Of a stretch of 28,697 nt of DNA, positions 9,058 to 20,608 are shown in pieces. The DNA comes from Neocallimastix lanati (nom. inval.). Taxonomy: Eukaryota; Neocallimastigomycota; Neocallimastigomycetes; Neocallimastigales; Neocallimastigaceae. The position numbers and the translations under genes are program-made. Location: assembly GCA_016946835.1 (NCBI GenBank), contig JACVTC010000438.1, positions 1 to 28,697 of the forward strand, in the 5' to 3' direction. The first letter of the stretch is position 1. Each line of letters begins with the position of its first letter. The notes below the pieces were generated by a model. It worked only from the letters and a program-made list of their open reading frames with translations, did not search any database and was not told where the DNA came from.

Positions 9058-9655
9058 AAATTTTTAGGTCAAAAAAATTTTTGGGGGTATTGAAAAATTT
9101 AGGGTCAAAGAATTTTTTAGGTCAAAAAATTTTTTTGGTTTATTGAAAAATTTAGGGTCAAAGAATTTTTTAGGTCAAAAAATTTTTAGGTCAAAAAATT
9201 TTTTAGGTCAAAAAATTTTTTTGGGTTATTGAAAAATTTAGGGTCAAAAAATTTTTTTGGTTTATTGAAAAATTTAGGGTCAAAGAATTTTTTAGGTCAA
9301 AAAATTTTTTTGGGTTATTGAAAAATTTAGGGTCAAAAAATTTTTTTGGGTTATTGAAAAATTTAGGGTCAAAGAATTTTTTAGGTCAAAAAATTTTTTT
9401 GGGTTATTGAAAAATTTAGGGTCAAAGAGAATTTAGAGTCAAAAAATTTTTAGGTCAAAAAATTTTTTTGGGTTATTGAAAAAATTAGGGTCAAAGAAAT
9501 TTTTAGGTCAAAAAATTTTTTTGGGTTATTGAAAAATTTAGGGTCAAAGAAAATTTAAGGTCAAAGAAAATTTAAGGTCAAAGAAAATTTTTTGGGTTAT
9601 TGAAAAATTTAGGGTCAAAGAAGATTTAAGGTCAAAGAAATTTTTTGGGTTATTG
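9058..9655 (+). repeat. nested satellite with TTAGGGTC in every unit
   Basis: Ten units, each built as GAAAAATTTAGGGTCAAA, then zero to three copies of a 17-base subunit (AATTTTTTAGGTCAAAA), then AATTTTTTTGGGTTATT. Unit length therefore changes in steps of about 17 bases. Towards the right end the subunit changes to AAATTTAAGGTCAAAG. Each unit carries one telomere-like TTAGGG in the same direction as the real telomere. No ORF of note. Confidence 0.9.
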
Positions 9656-9659
9656 AAAT

Positions 9660-10438
9660 TAGTGGATATATAAAATATAAGTAAAATTAATAATAATAAT
9701 CAATAAATATTTATATTTTGATAAAAAAAGTAATAAATGTAAATAAATAAAATAAAATGTTATTTATTATTTTATTATTTTTATTTCAAGAGGTACATAA
9801 CTTTTAATATTATTACTATTTTTTATTATTCATAATTATTATTAATAAGATGAATATTTATTTAAATATTAATTATTAAATATTCATTCTTTAATAAAAT
9901 AAACATTTAAGAAATATTATTTAAAAGATATATTATTTATTGTACTACCATTTTTATTTCAAGAATTATTAAGCTTTAAATATTATATATATTTATTTAG
10001 TATATTAATATTTATTACTAACAATATTTTTATAAAGGATTTTGAAGATTAATATTTAATTAATCATTTAGTATTCAAAACATAATAAAATAAACCTATA
10101 ATGATAAAAAAGAAAATATAAAAGTACTTTTTTATAAAAAAAATAATGTCAAAACTTTATAATAACATAAAATATGTATTTTAATAATTTTTATAAAAAA
10201 AAAATAAAATTAAATAATTTTTCTTAATTATTAATAATAATTTTTTAAATATAATATTTTTTTATATATATTTAAATATTAAATATTTTTTAAATCAAAA
10301 ATAAAAAGAATAAATAATTAAAGGTCACTCACTTTACAAATAATTTCTTTTTTATAGTAATTAAATGATATATTTTTATAGTTCTAATATAATTATTTTA
10401 AAAGAAACTAAATTATATATTTCATTTTTTTTATTTAT

Positions 10439-10477
<39 letters not shown>

Positions 10478-10692
10478 GATTTTAGACTTAGATATTTTAT
10501 TTAAAAATTAATAAAGATTCAAATTTTATTTAAATAATATAATAAAAAGGCATATAATAATATATTATTTGAAAATACAATATTACTTGTTTATGAAAAA
10601 TTAAAATTTATTTTTTTTTTTTGTTTGTTTTTTTGTTTTTTTGTTTTGGTTTTTTTTTTTTTTTTTTATTTGTTTGTATGTGTGTGTGTTTC
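9660..10692. other. AT-rich spacer with A32 tract and T/G-rich stretch
   Basis: No gene seen. A 32-base A run is at 10443-10474. At 10609-10692 the plus strand is almost pure T and G: TTTGTTTG units, long T runs, then a short (TG)n before the satellite begins. Confidence 0.6.
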
Positions 10693-10699
10693 AAAAAAT

Positions 10700-13600
10700 A
10701 GTGTTGAGATTTAATGGTTTACAATTATTGAAATAACTAACGAACAAATTAAAATTATATTATAAGATGCTTATCAATTAAATGTATATTTCATTAAATG
10801 TTGAACCCTTCACAACTAAATTTTCAAGATATTCAAATATTTGTTTAAACTTAGGGTTATTTTTATTAAATTATTAATAATACATATAGATAGTTTTGAG
10901 ATTTGAAGTTTTATAACTTTTTAAATTTTTAACGAATAAATGAAAATAATATATCACTAGATGCACAATAAATAGGGTTTTATTATATTAAACGTTGAAT
11001 TCATCGCAACTAAATTTTAAAATTATTCAAGTATTTTTTTAATTTTTTCAAAAATTTTATAATTAATTTTAATTATTAACCCTGAAATAATATTGTATAT
11101 ACGATGAAATAATTCATGAAATAGTAAACCTAGAATAAAATAAATTATATCATTAGAAAAGCTTTTTTTTTCGCTAATTTTAAATGAAAATAAATTGTTT
11201 GTAACTTCATTTTTAAAAAAAAAAAATTTTTTTTTTTTTTTTTCAGTATAATTTTTATAATAAATTTTTATAATAAGCATGGATCAAGTTGGATATATAG
11301 GTTGAAATAACTCATGAAATAGTAAACCTAGAATAAAATATATTATATCATTAGAAATGTATTTGTTTGAGCTTACTTAAAATGAATATAAATTATTTGT
11401 AACTTCATTTTTAAAAAAAAAATTTTTTTTTTTTTTTTTCAGTAAAATTTTTATAATAAATTTTTATAATAATCATGAATCAAGTTGGAAATATGGGTTG
11501 AAATAACTCATGAAATAATAATCTTAAAATAAAAATAAATATATCATTAGAAAAGCATTTGTTTTCACTTACTTAAAATGAATATAAATTATTTGTAACT
11601 TCATTTTTAAAAAAAAAAATTTTTTTTTTATTTTTCAGTAAAATTTTTATAATAAATTTTTATAATAAGCATGGATCAAGTTGGAAATATGGGTTGATAT
11701 AACTCATGAAGTAGTAAACCTAGAATAAAATATATTATATCATTAGAAAAGCATTTATTTTCTCTTACATAAAATGAATATTAATTATTTGTAACTTCAT
11801 TTTTAAAAAAAAAATTTTTTTTTTATTTTTTACTAAAATTTTTATAATAAATTTTTATAATAATCATGAATCAAGTTAGAAATATGGGTTGAAATAATTC
11901 ATGAAATAGTAAAAGTAGAATAAAATATAATATATCATTAGAAAAGCATTTGTTTTCTCTTACTTAAAATGAATATTAATTATTTGTAACTTCATTTTTA
12001 AAAAAAAAATTTTTTTTTTTATTTTTTACTAAAATTTTTATAATAAATTTTTATAATAATCATGAATCAAGTTAGAAATATGGGTTGAAATAATTCATGA
12101 AATAGTAAAAGTAGAATAAAATATAATATATCATTAGAAATGCATTTGTTTTCTCTTACTTAAAATGAAAATAAATTGTTTGTAAAATCATTTTTAAAAA
12201 AAAAATTTTTTTTTTTATTTTTCAGTAAAATTTTTATAATAAATTTTTATAATAAGCATGGATCAAGTTGGAAATATGGGTTGAAATAACTCATGAAATA
12301 GTAAACCTAGAATAAAATAAATTATATCAATAGAAAAGCATTTGTTTTCTCTTACTTAAAATGAATATAAATTATTTGTAACTTCATTTTTAATAAAAAA
12401 AATTTTTTTTTTTTTTTTTCAGTAAAATTTTTATAATAAATTTTTATAATAAGCATGGATCAAGTTGGAAATATGGGTTGATATAACTCATGAAGTAGTA
12501 AACCTAGAATAAAATATATTATATCATTAGAAAAGCATTTGTTTTCGCTTACTTAAAATGAATATTAATTATTTGTAACTTCATTTTTAAAAAAAAATTT
12601 TTTTTTTTATTTTTTACTAAAATTTTTATAATAAATTTTTATAATAATCATGAAACAAGTTGGAAATATGGGTTGAAATAATTCATGAAATAATAATCTT
12701 AAAATAAAAATAAATATATCATTGGAAAAGCTTTTGTTTGCACTTACTTAAAATGAAAATAAATTATTTGTAACTTCATTTTTAAAAAAAAAATTTTTTT
12801 TTTTTTCTCAGTAAAATTTTTATAATAAATTTTTATAATAATCATGAAACAAGTTAGAAATATGGGTTGAAATAACTCATGAAATGGTAAACATAAAATA
12901 AAATATATTATATAATTAGAAAAGCATTCGTTTTCGCTTACTTAAAATGAATATAAATTATTTGTAACTTCATTTTTAAAAAAAAAAATTTTTTTTTTAT
13001 TTTTTACTAAAATTTTTATAATAAATTTTTATAATAAGCATGGATCAAGTTGGATATATAGGTTGAAATAAATCATGAAATAGTAAACCTAGAATAAAAT
13101 ATATTATATCATTAGAAAAGCATTTGTTTTCTCTTACTTAAAATGAATATTAATTATTTGTAACTTCATTTTTAAAAAAAAAAAAATTTTTTTTTATTTT
13201 TTACTAAAATTTTTATAATAATCATGAATCAAGTTAGAAATATGGGTTGAAATAATTCATGAAATAGTAAAAGTAGAATAAAATATAATATATCATTAGA
13301 AATGCATTTGTTTTCTCTTACTTAAAATGAAAATAAATTGTTTGTAAAATCATTTTTAAAAAAAAAAATTTTTTTTTTATTTTTCAGTAAAATTTTTATA
13401 ATAAATTTTTATAATAAGCATGGATCAAGTTGGAAATATGGGTTGAAATAACTCATGAAATAGTAAACTTAGAATAAAATAAATTATATCATTAGAAAAG
13501 CATTTGTTTTCGCTTACTTAAAATGAATATAAATTATTTGTAACTTCATTTTTAAAAAAAAAAATTTTTTTTTTTTTTTTCAATAAAATTTTTATAATAA

Positions 13601-14830
13601 ATTTTTATAATAATCATGAATCAAGTTGGAAATATAGGTTGAAATAACTCATGAAGTAGTAAACCTAGAATAAAATAAATTATATCATTAGAAAAGCATT
13701 TGTTTTCTCTTACTTAAAATGAATATTAATTAATTGTAACTTCATTTTTAAAAAAAAAATTTTTTTTTTATTTTTTACTAAAATTTTTATAATAAATTTT
13801 TATAATAATCATGAATCAAGTTAGAAATATGGGTTGAAATAATTCATGAAATAGTAAAAGTAGAATAAAATATAATATATCATTAGAAATGCATTTGTTT
13901 TCTCTTACTTAAAATGAAAATAAATTGTTTGTAAAATCATTTTTAAAAAAAAAAATTTTTTTTTTATTTTTCAGTAAAATTTTTATAATAAATTTTTATA
14001 ATAAGCATGGATCAAGTTGGAAATATGGGTTGAAATAACTCATGAAATAGTAAACTTAGAATAAAATAAATTATATCATTAGAAAAGCATTTGTTTTCGC
14101 TTACTTAAAATGAATATTAATTATTTGTAACTTCATTTTTAAAAAAAAAAATTTTTTTTTTTTTTTCAATAAAATTTTTATAATAAATTTTTATAATAAT
14201 CATGAATCAAGTTGGAAATATAGGTTGAAATAACTCATGAAGTAGTAAACCTAGAATAAAATAAATTATATCATTAGAAAAGCATTTGTTTTCTCTTACT
14301 TAAAATGAATATTAATTAATTGTAACTTCATTTTTAAAAAAAAATTTTTTTTTTTATTTTTTACTAAAATTTTTATAATAAATTTTTATAATAATCATGA
14401 ATCAAGTTAGAAATATGGGTTGAAATAATTCATGAAATAGTAAAAGTAGAATAAAATATAATATATCATTAGAAATGCATTTGTTTTCTCTTACTTAAAA
14501 TGAAAATAAATTGTTTGTAAAATCATTTTTAAAAAAAAAATTTTTTTTTTTATTTTTCAGTAAAATTTTTATAATAATTTTTTTTAATAAGCATGGATCA
14601 AGTTGGATATATAGGTTGAAATAATTCATGAAGTTCTAAGCTTAGAATAAAATAAATTATATCATAAGAAAAGCATTTGTTTTCGCTAATTTTAAATGAA
14701 TATAAATTATTTGTAACTTCATTTTTAAAAATAGATATTTTTTTTTTAATAAAATTTTTATAATAAGCATGAATCAAGTTGGATATATAGGTTAAAATAA
14801 TTCATGAAAAAATAAGTATATAATAAAAAT
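10700..14830 (+). repeat. 196-bp satellite, about 21 monomers
   Basis: The anchor CATG(G/A)ATCAAGTT begins at 11278, 11474, 11670, 11865, 12061, 12257, 12454, 12649, 12843, 13039, 13223, 13419, 13615, 13810, 14006, 14201, 14396, 14592 and 14768. Most spacings are 194-197; two shorter ones (184 and 176) are deletions. A monomer reads roughly: anchor, GGTTGAAATAACTCATGAA, AGTAAACCTAGAATAAAATA, ATATCATTAGAAAAGCATTT, CTTACTTAAAATGAATAT, TTGTAACTTCATTTTT, an A-run/T-run block, TCAGTAAAATTTTTATAATAA. Two badly worn monomers precede the clean array (10700-10890 and 10895-11080): their ATATCACTAGATGC and TATAAGATGC lie 191-195 bases apart, in register. The frame at 11023-11280 is monomer sequence, not a gene. 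Confidence 0.95.
13223..14591 (+). repeat. higher-order repeat of three monomers (586 bp)
   Basis: Within the satellite, monomers occur in the order B-A-C: B has TCATGAATCAAGTTAG and AGTAAAAGTAG; A has GCATGGATCAAGTTGG and AGTAAACTTAG; C has TCATGAATCAAGTTGG, ATATAGG and GAAGTAGTAAACC. The trio starts at 13223 and again at 13810 and 14396 (only the first monomer of the third trio fits), giving a period of 586-587 bp. Confidence 0.85.
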
Positions 14831-15100
14831 GAAAATATCATTAAATATTTAATATTAGAAATATTTAATTTATAAAAATTTAAACTCTTAATTATTAATA
14901 TTTAAAGCTGATAATTAAAAAAAAATACCTATTCATATGTAATAAAATATTATTTATAATTAGATATATAAAAAAAATATAAATTTAAATATTAAATAAA
15001 TTTAATTTAAAATATTAATGAATAAATATTAATTATATAAATAATTAAATATTTTAATAAAAAAAAATATTTTTATTTTATAGAATAAAATAAAGCATAT
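14831..15100. other. AT-rich spacer, nothing recognised
   Basis: The satellite fades out into plain AT-rich DNA. There is no ORF and no clear repeat. Confidence 0.6.
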
Positions 15101-16140
15101 TTAAGCCATATATGTCAAAAAAAATAGCGAAAAAACTTTTTTCTTTCAAATGCAAAAATATTTGAATATTTTATTCATAATAAGCAAAAGTATTTTCAGA
15201 TTAATTTTTTTTATATAATTATTATTTAAAATAAAAAGTTTATATAAGTGGATGTATATTATGTTTATAAATAAATCAACTATACATATTAATGAATAAA
15301 TAATTATAAAATAAATAAATAAATAATTTAATAAACAAATTCTTTTATTTTTGGTAAATAAAAAAAATTTGCTCAAACCGTATATGTCAAAAAAAAATAG
15401 CGAAAAAACTTTTTTCTTTAAAATGCAAAAATATTTGAATATTTTATTCCCAATAAGCAAAAGTATTTTCAGATTAATTTTTTTTATATAATTATTATTT
15501 AAAATAAAAAGTTTATATAAGTGGATGTATATTATGTTTATAAATAAATCAACTATACATATTAATGAATAAATAATTATAAAATAAATAAATAAATAAT
15601 TTAATAAACAAATTCTTTTATTTTTGGTAAATAAAAAAAATTTGCTCAAACCGTATATGTCAAAAAAAAATAGCGAAAAAACTTTTTTCTCTAAAATGCA
15701 AAAATATTTGAATATTTTATTCATAATAAGCAAAAGTATTTTCAGATTAATTTTTTTTTATATAATTATTATTTAAAATAAAAAGTTTATATAAGTGGAT
15801 GTATATTATGTTTATAAATAAATCAACTATACATATTAATGAATAAATAATTATAAAATAAATAAATAAATAATTTCATAAACAAATTCTTTTATTTTTG
15901 GTAAATAAAAAAAATTTGCTCAAACCGTATATGTCAAAAAAAAATAGCTAAAAAACTTTTTTCTCTAAAATGCAAAAATATTTTAATATTTTATTCCTAA
16001 TAAGCAAAAGTATTTTTGGATTAATTTTTTTTATATAATTATTATTTAAAATAAAAAGTTTATATAAGTGGATGTATATTATGTTTATAAATAAATCAAC
16101 TATACATATTAATGAATAAATAATTATAAAATAAATAAAT
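15101..16140. repeat. 273-bp tandem repeat, four copies
   Basis: TATGTCAAAAAAA followed by ATAGCGAAAAAACTTTTTTC recurs with TATGTC at 15111, 15383, 15656 and 15930 (periods 272-274). The fourth copy breaks off near 16140. Copies are almost identical over their whole length, so the array is young. Because 273 is divisible by three, a minus-strand frame (15146-15733) passes through two copies and gives a 195-residue protein made of a duplicated 91-residue unit rich in Ile, Phe, Leu, Lys and Tyr. I see no gene-like composition in it and treat it as noncoding. Confidence 0.9.
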
Positions 16141-16190
16141 ATTTTAATATAAATATTAATGAATATATTAATATATTAAATAAATATTTT

Positions 16191-16332
16191 GACATATCTA
16201 TTAATGAACATGTATTAATAATATAAATAAATAATTCAATATAGTTATTAATGAATATTTATTAATAAAATAAATAAAATAGGATTATGAGTTGCATTTC
16301 GGATAACGTGGCTTTTTAAATTTAAATAAATT
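16191..16332 (+). repeat. long direct repeat, left copy
   Basis: About 140 bases here (TATCTATTAATGAACATG through GCATTTCGGATAACGTGGC to the AAATAAATT tail) recur at 17152-17292 with few changes; the offset is about 958 bases. It ends in the GTGGC motif shared with the inverted-repeat elements nearby. Confidence 0.85.
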
Positions 16333-16345
16333 AAATCGGAGAGAT

Positions 16346-16630
16346 GTGCTTTTCACAAAATGTGGCTTAAAATATTTTTATTATTTATTATTTATTTATT
16401 ATATTATTATAATTATTTATTATATTTATTATTTGTTATTATATTTTATATTTATTATTTGCTGTTGTTTATTATTTATTATTATTTTTTATATTTATTA
16501 TTTCCTATTATTTATTATTTGCTATTATTTATTATTTATTATTTATTATTTACTAGGGTTATTTATTGGTTAAAAAAATATATATTGTGGCAATTAATTA
16601 AAAATATTTAAGCCACATTGTGAAAAACAC
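16346..16630. mobile_element. MITE-like inverted-repeat element, about 285 bp
   Basis: The left end GTGCTTTTCACAAAATGTGG continues as CTTAAAATATTTTT. The right end, read on the minus strand, is GTGTTTTTCACAATGTGGCT continuing as TAAATATTTTT. The arms match for about 30 bases with one substitution and small gaps. The interior (16380-16600) is a TTTATTATT microsatellite with no transposase; the two frames there are simple-repeat translations. Target-site duplications are not obvious. Non-autonomous foldback or MITE-type DNA is the best reading. Confidence 0.55.
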
Positions 16631-16720
16631 AATTGCGAAATGCACATTTGCACATTCATAAAATTGCATTTTGAAAATGTGGCTTTTTAAAGTTTTAAAT
16701 AATTAATTAATAAATAAAAG
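16631..16720. repeat. further copies of the GCATTTCG/GTGGC end motif
   Basis: Right after the 285-bp element come TTGCGAAATGCACA (16633-16646) and GCATTTTGAAAATGTGGCTT (16666-16685), two more versions of the shared terminal motif in opposite orientations, as if elements had nested or recombined here. Confidence 0.5.
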
Positions 16721-17320
16721 TTAGGGTCAGAGATTTTTTAATTTTTATATTATTAAGTTATTAATAATATAAATATTATAATATATATTAATGAATATAT
16801 TCTACTATTTTAAATAAATATTAATAAAATATTATATAAGTGTATGTATATAATGTATATAAATAAATTTAATTGTAAATATTAATGTATATATATTAAT
16901 TATGTAAATAAATATTTTAATAAAAATATTAATCAATATATATTTATATACTATAAATAAATATTATAATGTATATTAATGAATATTTATTAATAATACA
17001 AATTAATATTATAATATATATAAATTAATATTTAATAACAATATAAATAAATATTTATATATATATAAATGAATATTTAATAACAATATAAATAAATATT
17101 TTAATATATATATTAATGTATATATATTAATTTTTTAAATAAATATTTTTATATATCTATTAATGAACATGTTTTAATAACATAAATAAATAATTCAATA
17201 TATATATTAATGAATATTTATTAATAAAATAAATAAATAGGGTTATGAGTTCCATTTCGGATAACGTGGCTTGTTAAAATTTAAATAAATAAAATAAAAT
17301 TTAAAAATCTCTAACCCTAA
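16721..17320. repeat. 600-bp segment bounded by 25-bp inverted repeats
   Basis: The arm TTAGGGTCAGAGATTTTTTA (16721-16740, continuing to 16745) pairs with 17296-17320, which reads TTAGGGTTAGAGATTTTTAA on the minus strand; 23 of 25 positions match. The interior is AT repeat of the ATTAATGAATAT type and includes the right copy of the long direct repeat (17152-17292). Both arms begin with TTAGGGT. Confidence 0.6.
17152..17292 (+). repeat. long direct repeat, right copy
   Basis: Partner of 16191-16332; contains CCATTTCGGATAACGTGGCT at 17252-17271. Small differences (GCATTTC to CCATTTC, GGATTATG to GGGTTATG) show some age. Confidence 0.85.
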
Positions 17321-17355
17321 TATTTATTTATTATTATTTAATTTTTATTTCTTTT

Positions 17356-17388
<33 letters not shown>

Positions 17389-17934
17389 TTTTATTTCTAT
17401 TATTATTATTTATTTATTTTAAAAAATAGTTATATAAAAAAAAATATAAATCAATAAAAAATATTTTAAATAAAAAATATATATTTATATATAAAATTTA
17501 AAAAGGTTTATATATATATTTAAAATATAAAAAATTAATTATATTTAAATTTTAAAAATCCTTATAAATATCTTTAAAGTTATATTTAAAACTTAAAAAG
17601 GTTATATATCTTTTAATTATAAAAAAAAATATTCCTTAAATATTCTTCAGAAATATAAATAAAAGTTTTAAAATAAATTTTCTTTAAATGTTTATTAATT
17701 ATTTAAGGTTAATAAAACAATTGTGACAGAATTCAGATAATTCTTTTCGTTTGATAATTAACCTGTAATTTATTATAAATTGGTATTTTCATTACTTAAT
17801 TTAATTAAATATTTAAACTATCATTTAATATTATCATTTCTTAGTTCTTCCAGTATCATCAAACATTGTTTACATCATAAGAAAGTTTATTTACTTATTT
17901 TTTTTTTTTTTTGTTATTTATGATTTAATTGAGG
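17321..17934. other. AT-rich spacer with T29 tract, nothing coding
   Basis: A T run lies at 17358-17386. The stretch 17700-17880 is less repetitive and slightly richer in C and G than its surroundings, but all frames are broken by stops and I recognise nothing. Confidence 0.55.
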
Positions 17935-18209
17935 ATAGTGCATTTCGCAATGTGGCGTATTTTTGTATTTTACAATTTTTTTAATAATATAATAAATAAT
18001 AAGTATTCTTTTTTCTTTTTTATATATAATTTATTAATATTCCATTGTAAAAATAAGTTTTTATAAAAAATAATTTTTAATATTTCTTTTGAAATAGTAA
18101 TTATTTTTATATTTATTTATGATTATATAGAATATCTTAAAAATGTATGGCTTTATTTTTTTAAATATTTAAGCCACATTACAAATCAAATTATTGTGAA
18201 ATGTACTAT
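17935..18209. mobile_element. second MITE-like inverted-repeat element, 275 bp
   Basis: The left end is ATAGTGCATTTCGCAATG followed by TGGC (17935-17956). The right end on the minus strand reads ATAGTACATTTCACAAT, about 11 extra bases, then AATGTGGCTTAAATATTT (18209-18165). Size and terminal motif match the element at 16346-16630, so they look like members of one family. No transposase and no clear target-site duplication. Confidence 0.55.
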
Positions 18210-18465
18210 ATTCGAATTACTTGCATAAATCCCATTTTTTTTGTGATACTTTATTAAATATATGTTTAAGTTTATACTGAAAAGAATTGAACTTTTTGCC
18301 GTTTCATCTTAAATTTTATTTTCTTCAATTGATATAGATGTATTAAATTCTTTTAGGGATGATTATTTAAGCATTCATATTTAGGGGTTTTTATTTTTTT
18401 TAACATTTAAAATAATGAAAGATTTGCATTTATATAGTTTTATCATATATTATATTTAGGAATTA

Positions 18466-18498
<33 letters not shown>

Positions 18499-18510
18499 AA
18501 ATATATTTTA

Positions 18511-18549
<39 letters not shown>
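18210..18549. other. spacer with paired long T tracts
   Basis: 18210-18460 is less repetitive but shows no ORF. T runs of 27 (18468-18494) and 33 bases (18513-18545) are each followed by AAATAAATATATTTTA or a variant, i.e. a short direct duplication. Confidence 0.65.
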
Positions 18550-19345
18550 AATATATTTTAACTATTTAAATAAATATTTTGATATATATTTAAATGAATA
18601 TATATTAATTAATTAAATAAATATTTTGTTATATATATAAATGTATATATAATAATTATTTAAATAAATATTTTGATATATATATTAATGAATTTATAAT
18701 AACTAATTAAATAAATATTTTGATATATATTTAAATGTATATAATAATTATTTAAATAAATATTTTGATATATATATTAGTGAATATATAATAATTATAT
18801 AAATAAATATTTTGATATATATATTAGTGAATATATAATAATTAATTAAATAAATATTTTGATATATATATTAGTGAATATATAATAAATAATTAAATAA
18901 ATATTTTGATATATATTTAAATGTATATAATAATTATTTAAATAAATATTTTGATATTTATTTAAATGTATATAATAATTATTTAAATAAATATTTTGAT
19001 ATATATATTAGTGAATATATAATAAATAATTAAATAAATATTTTGATATATATATTAGTGAATATATAATAAATAATTGAATAAATAATTTGATATATAT
19101 ATTAGTGAATATATAATAAATAATTAAATAAATATTTTGATATATATATTAATGAAAATATAATAATTAATTAAATAAATATTTTGATATATATATAAAT
19201 GTATATATATTAATTAATTAAATAAATATTTTGATATATATTTAAATGAATATATATTAATTAAATAAATAAATATTTTGATATATATATTAATGAATAT
19301 ATATTAATTAATTAAATAAATATTTTGATATATATATTAATGAAT
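18550..19345 (+). repeat. 47-bp AT repeat, about 17 units, forward orientation
   Basis: Unit: AAATAAATATTTTGATATAT, then ATATTAGTGAATATATAATA, then ATTAATT. TTTTG anchors at 18671, 18718, 18763 and 18811 give periods of 45-47. Variants have TTAATG, TTAGTG or TAAATG at the centre. No coding. Confidence 0.9.
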
Positions 19346-20577
19346 ATTTAAATAAAGAATAAAATAAAGATAAAATAAAATAAAGAATAAAATAAAGATA
19401 AAATATAATAAAGAGAAAAAAAATAAAATAAAAAAAATAAAATAAAATAAAGAATAAAATAAAGAATAAAATAAAAAATAAAATAAAATAAAGAATAAAA
19501 TAAAAATAAAGAATAAAATAAAAATAAAGAATAAAATAAATCAAAATAACATAAAATAAAATAAAGAATAAAATAAAGAATAAAATAAAATAAAAAATAA
19601 AATAAAATAAAGAATAAAATAAATCAAACCAACATAAAATAAAATAAAGAATAAAATAAAGAATAAAATAAAGAATAAAATAAAAATAAAATAAAATAAA
19701 ATAAAATAAAAAAGAAATAAAATAAAATAAAATAAAGAATAAAAAGAAATAAAATAAAAATAAAATAAAATAAAATAAAATAAAAATAAAATAAAATAAA
19801 ATAAAAAATAAAATAAAAAAGAAATAAAAAAAAAATAAAGAATAAAATAAAATAAAAAATTAAAATAAAATAAAACATAAAGAATAAAATAAAATAAAAT
19901 AAAGAATAAAAAAAGAAATAAAATAAAATAAAGAATAAAAAAGAAATAAAATAAAATAAAGAATAAAATAAATCAAAATAAAGAATAAAATAAAATAAAA
20001 AATTAAAATAAATCAAAATAAAGAATTGAATGAAATAAAAATTAAAATAAAATAAAATAAAGAATTGAATAAAATAAAATAAATAATGAAATATAAAATA
20101 AAATAAAACATAAAAAATAAATAAAAAATAAAATAAAAAAAATAAAATAAAACATAAAGAATAAAATAAAATAAAACATAAAGAATAAAATAAAATAAAA
20201 CATAAAGAATAAAATAAAATAAAGAATAAAATAAAATAAAACATAAAGAATAAAATAAAATAAAGAATAAAATAAAATAAAACATAAAGAATAAAATAAA
20301 ATAAAACATAAAGAATAAAATAAAATAAAGAATAAAATAAAGAATAAAATAAAATAAAATAAAATAAAGAATAAAATAAAATAAAATAAAATAAAGAATA
20401 AAATAAAATAAAATAAAATAAAGAATAAAATAAAATAAAATAAAATATAGAATAAAATAAAATAAAATAAAATAAAATAAAATAAAATAAAATAAAAAAA
20501 TAAATCAAAATAAAATAAAATAAAGAATAAAATAAATCAAAATAAAATATAATAAAGAATAAAATAAATCAAAATAA

Positions 20578-20608
<31 letters not shown>

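Noticed and set aside
9058-9655. AGGTCA repeats as nuclear-receptor sites
   Set aside because: AGGTCA is part of the satellite subunit; such receptors are not expected in fungi.
10443-10474. Poly-A tail of a retrotransposon or processed pseudogene
   Set aside because: No coding sequence or target-site duplication precedes it; similar A and T runs occur all over the window.
15146-15733. 195-residue minus-strand frame with a duplicated unit
   Set aside because: It exists because the 273-bp repeat period is a multiple of three; composition is that of AT-rich noncoding DNA.
16346-16611. 75- and 83-residue Ile/Leu/Tyr frames
   Set aside because: They translate the TTTATTATT microsatellite inside the inverted-repeat element.
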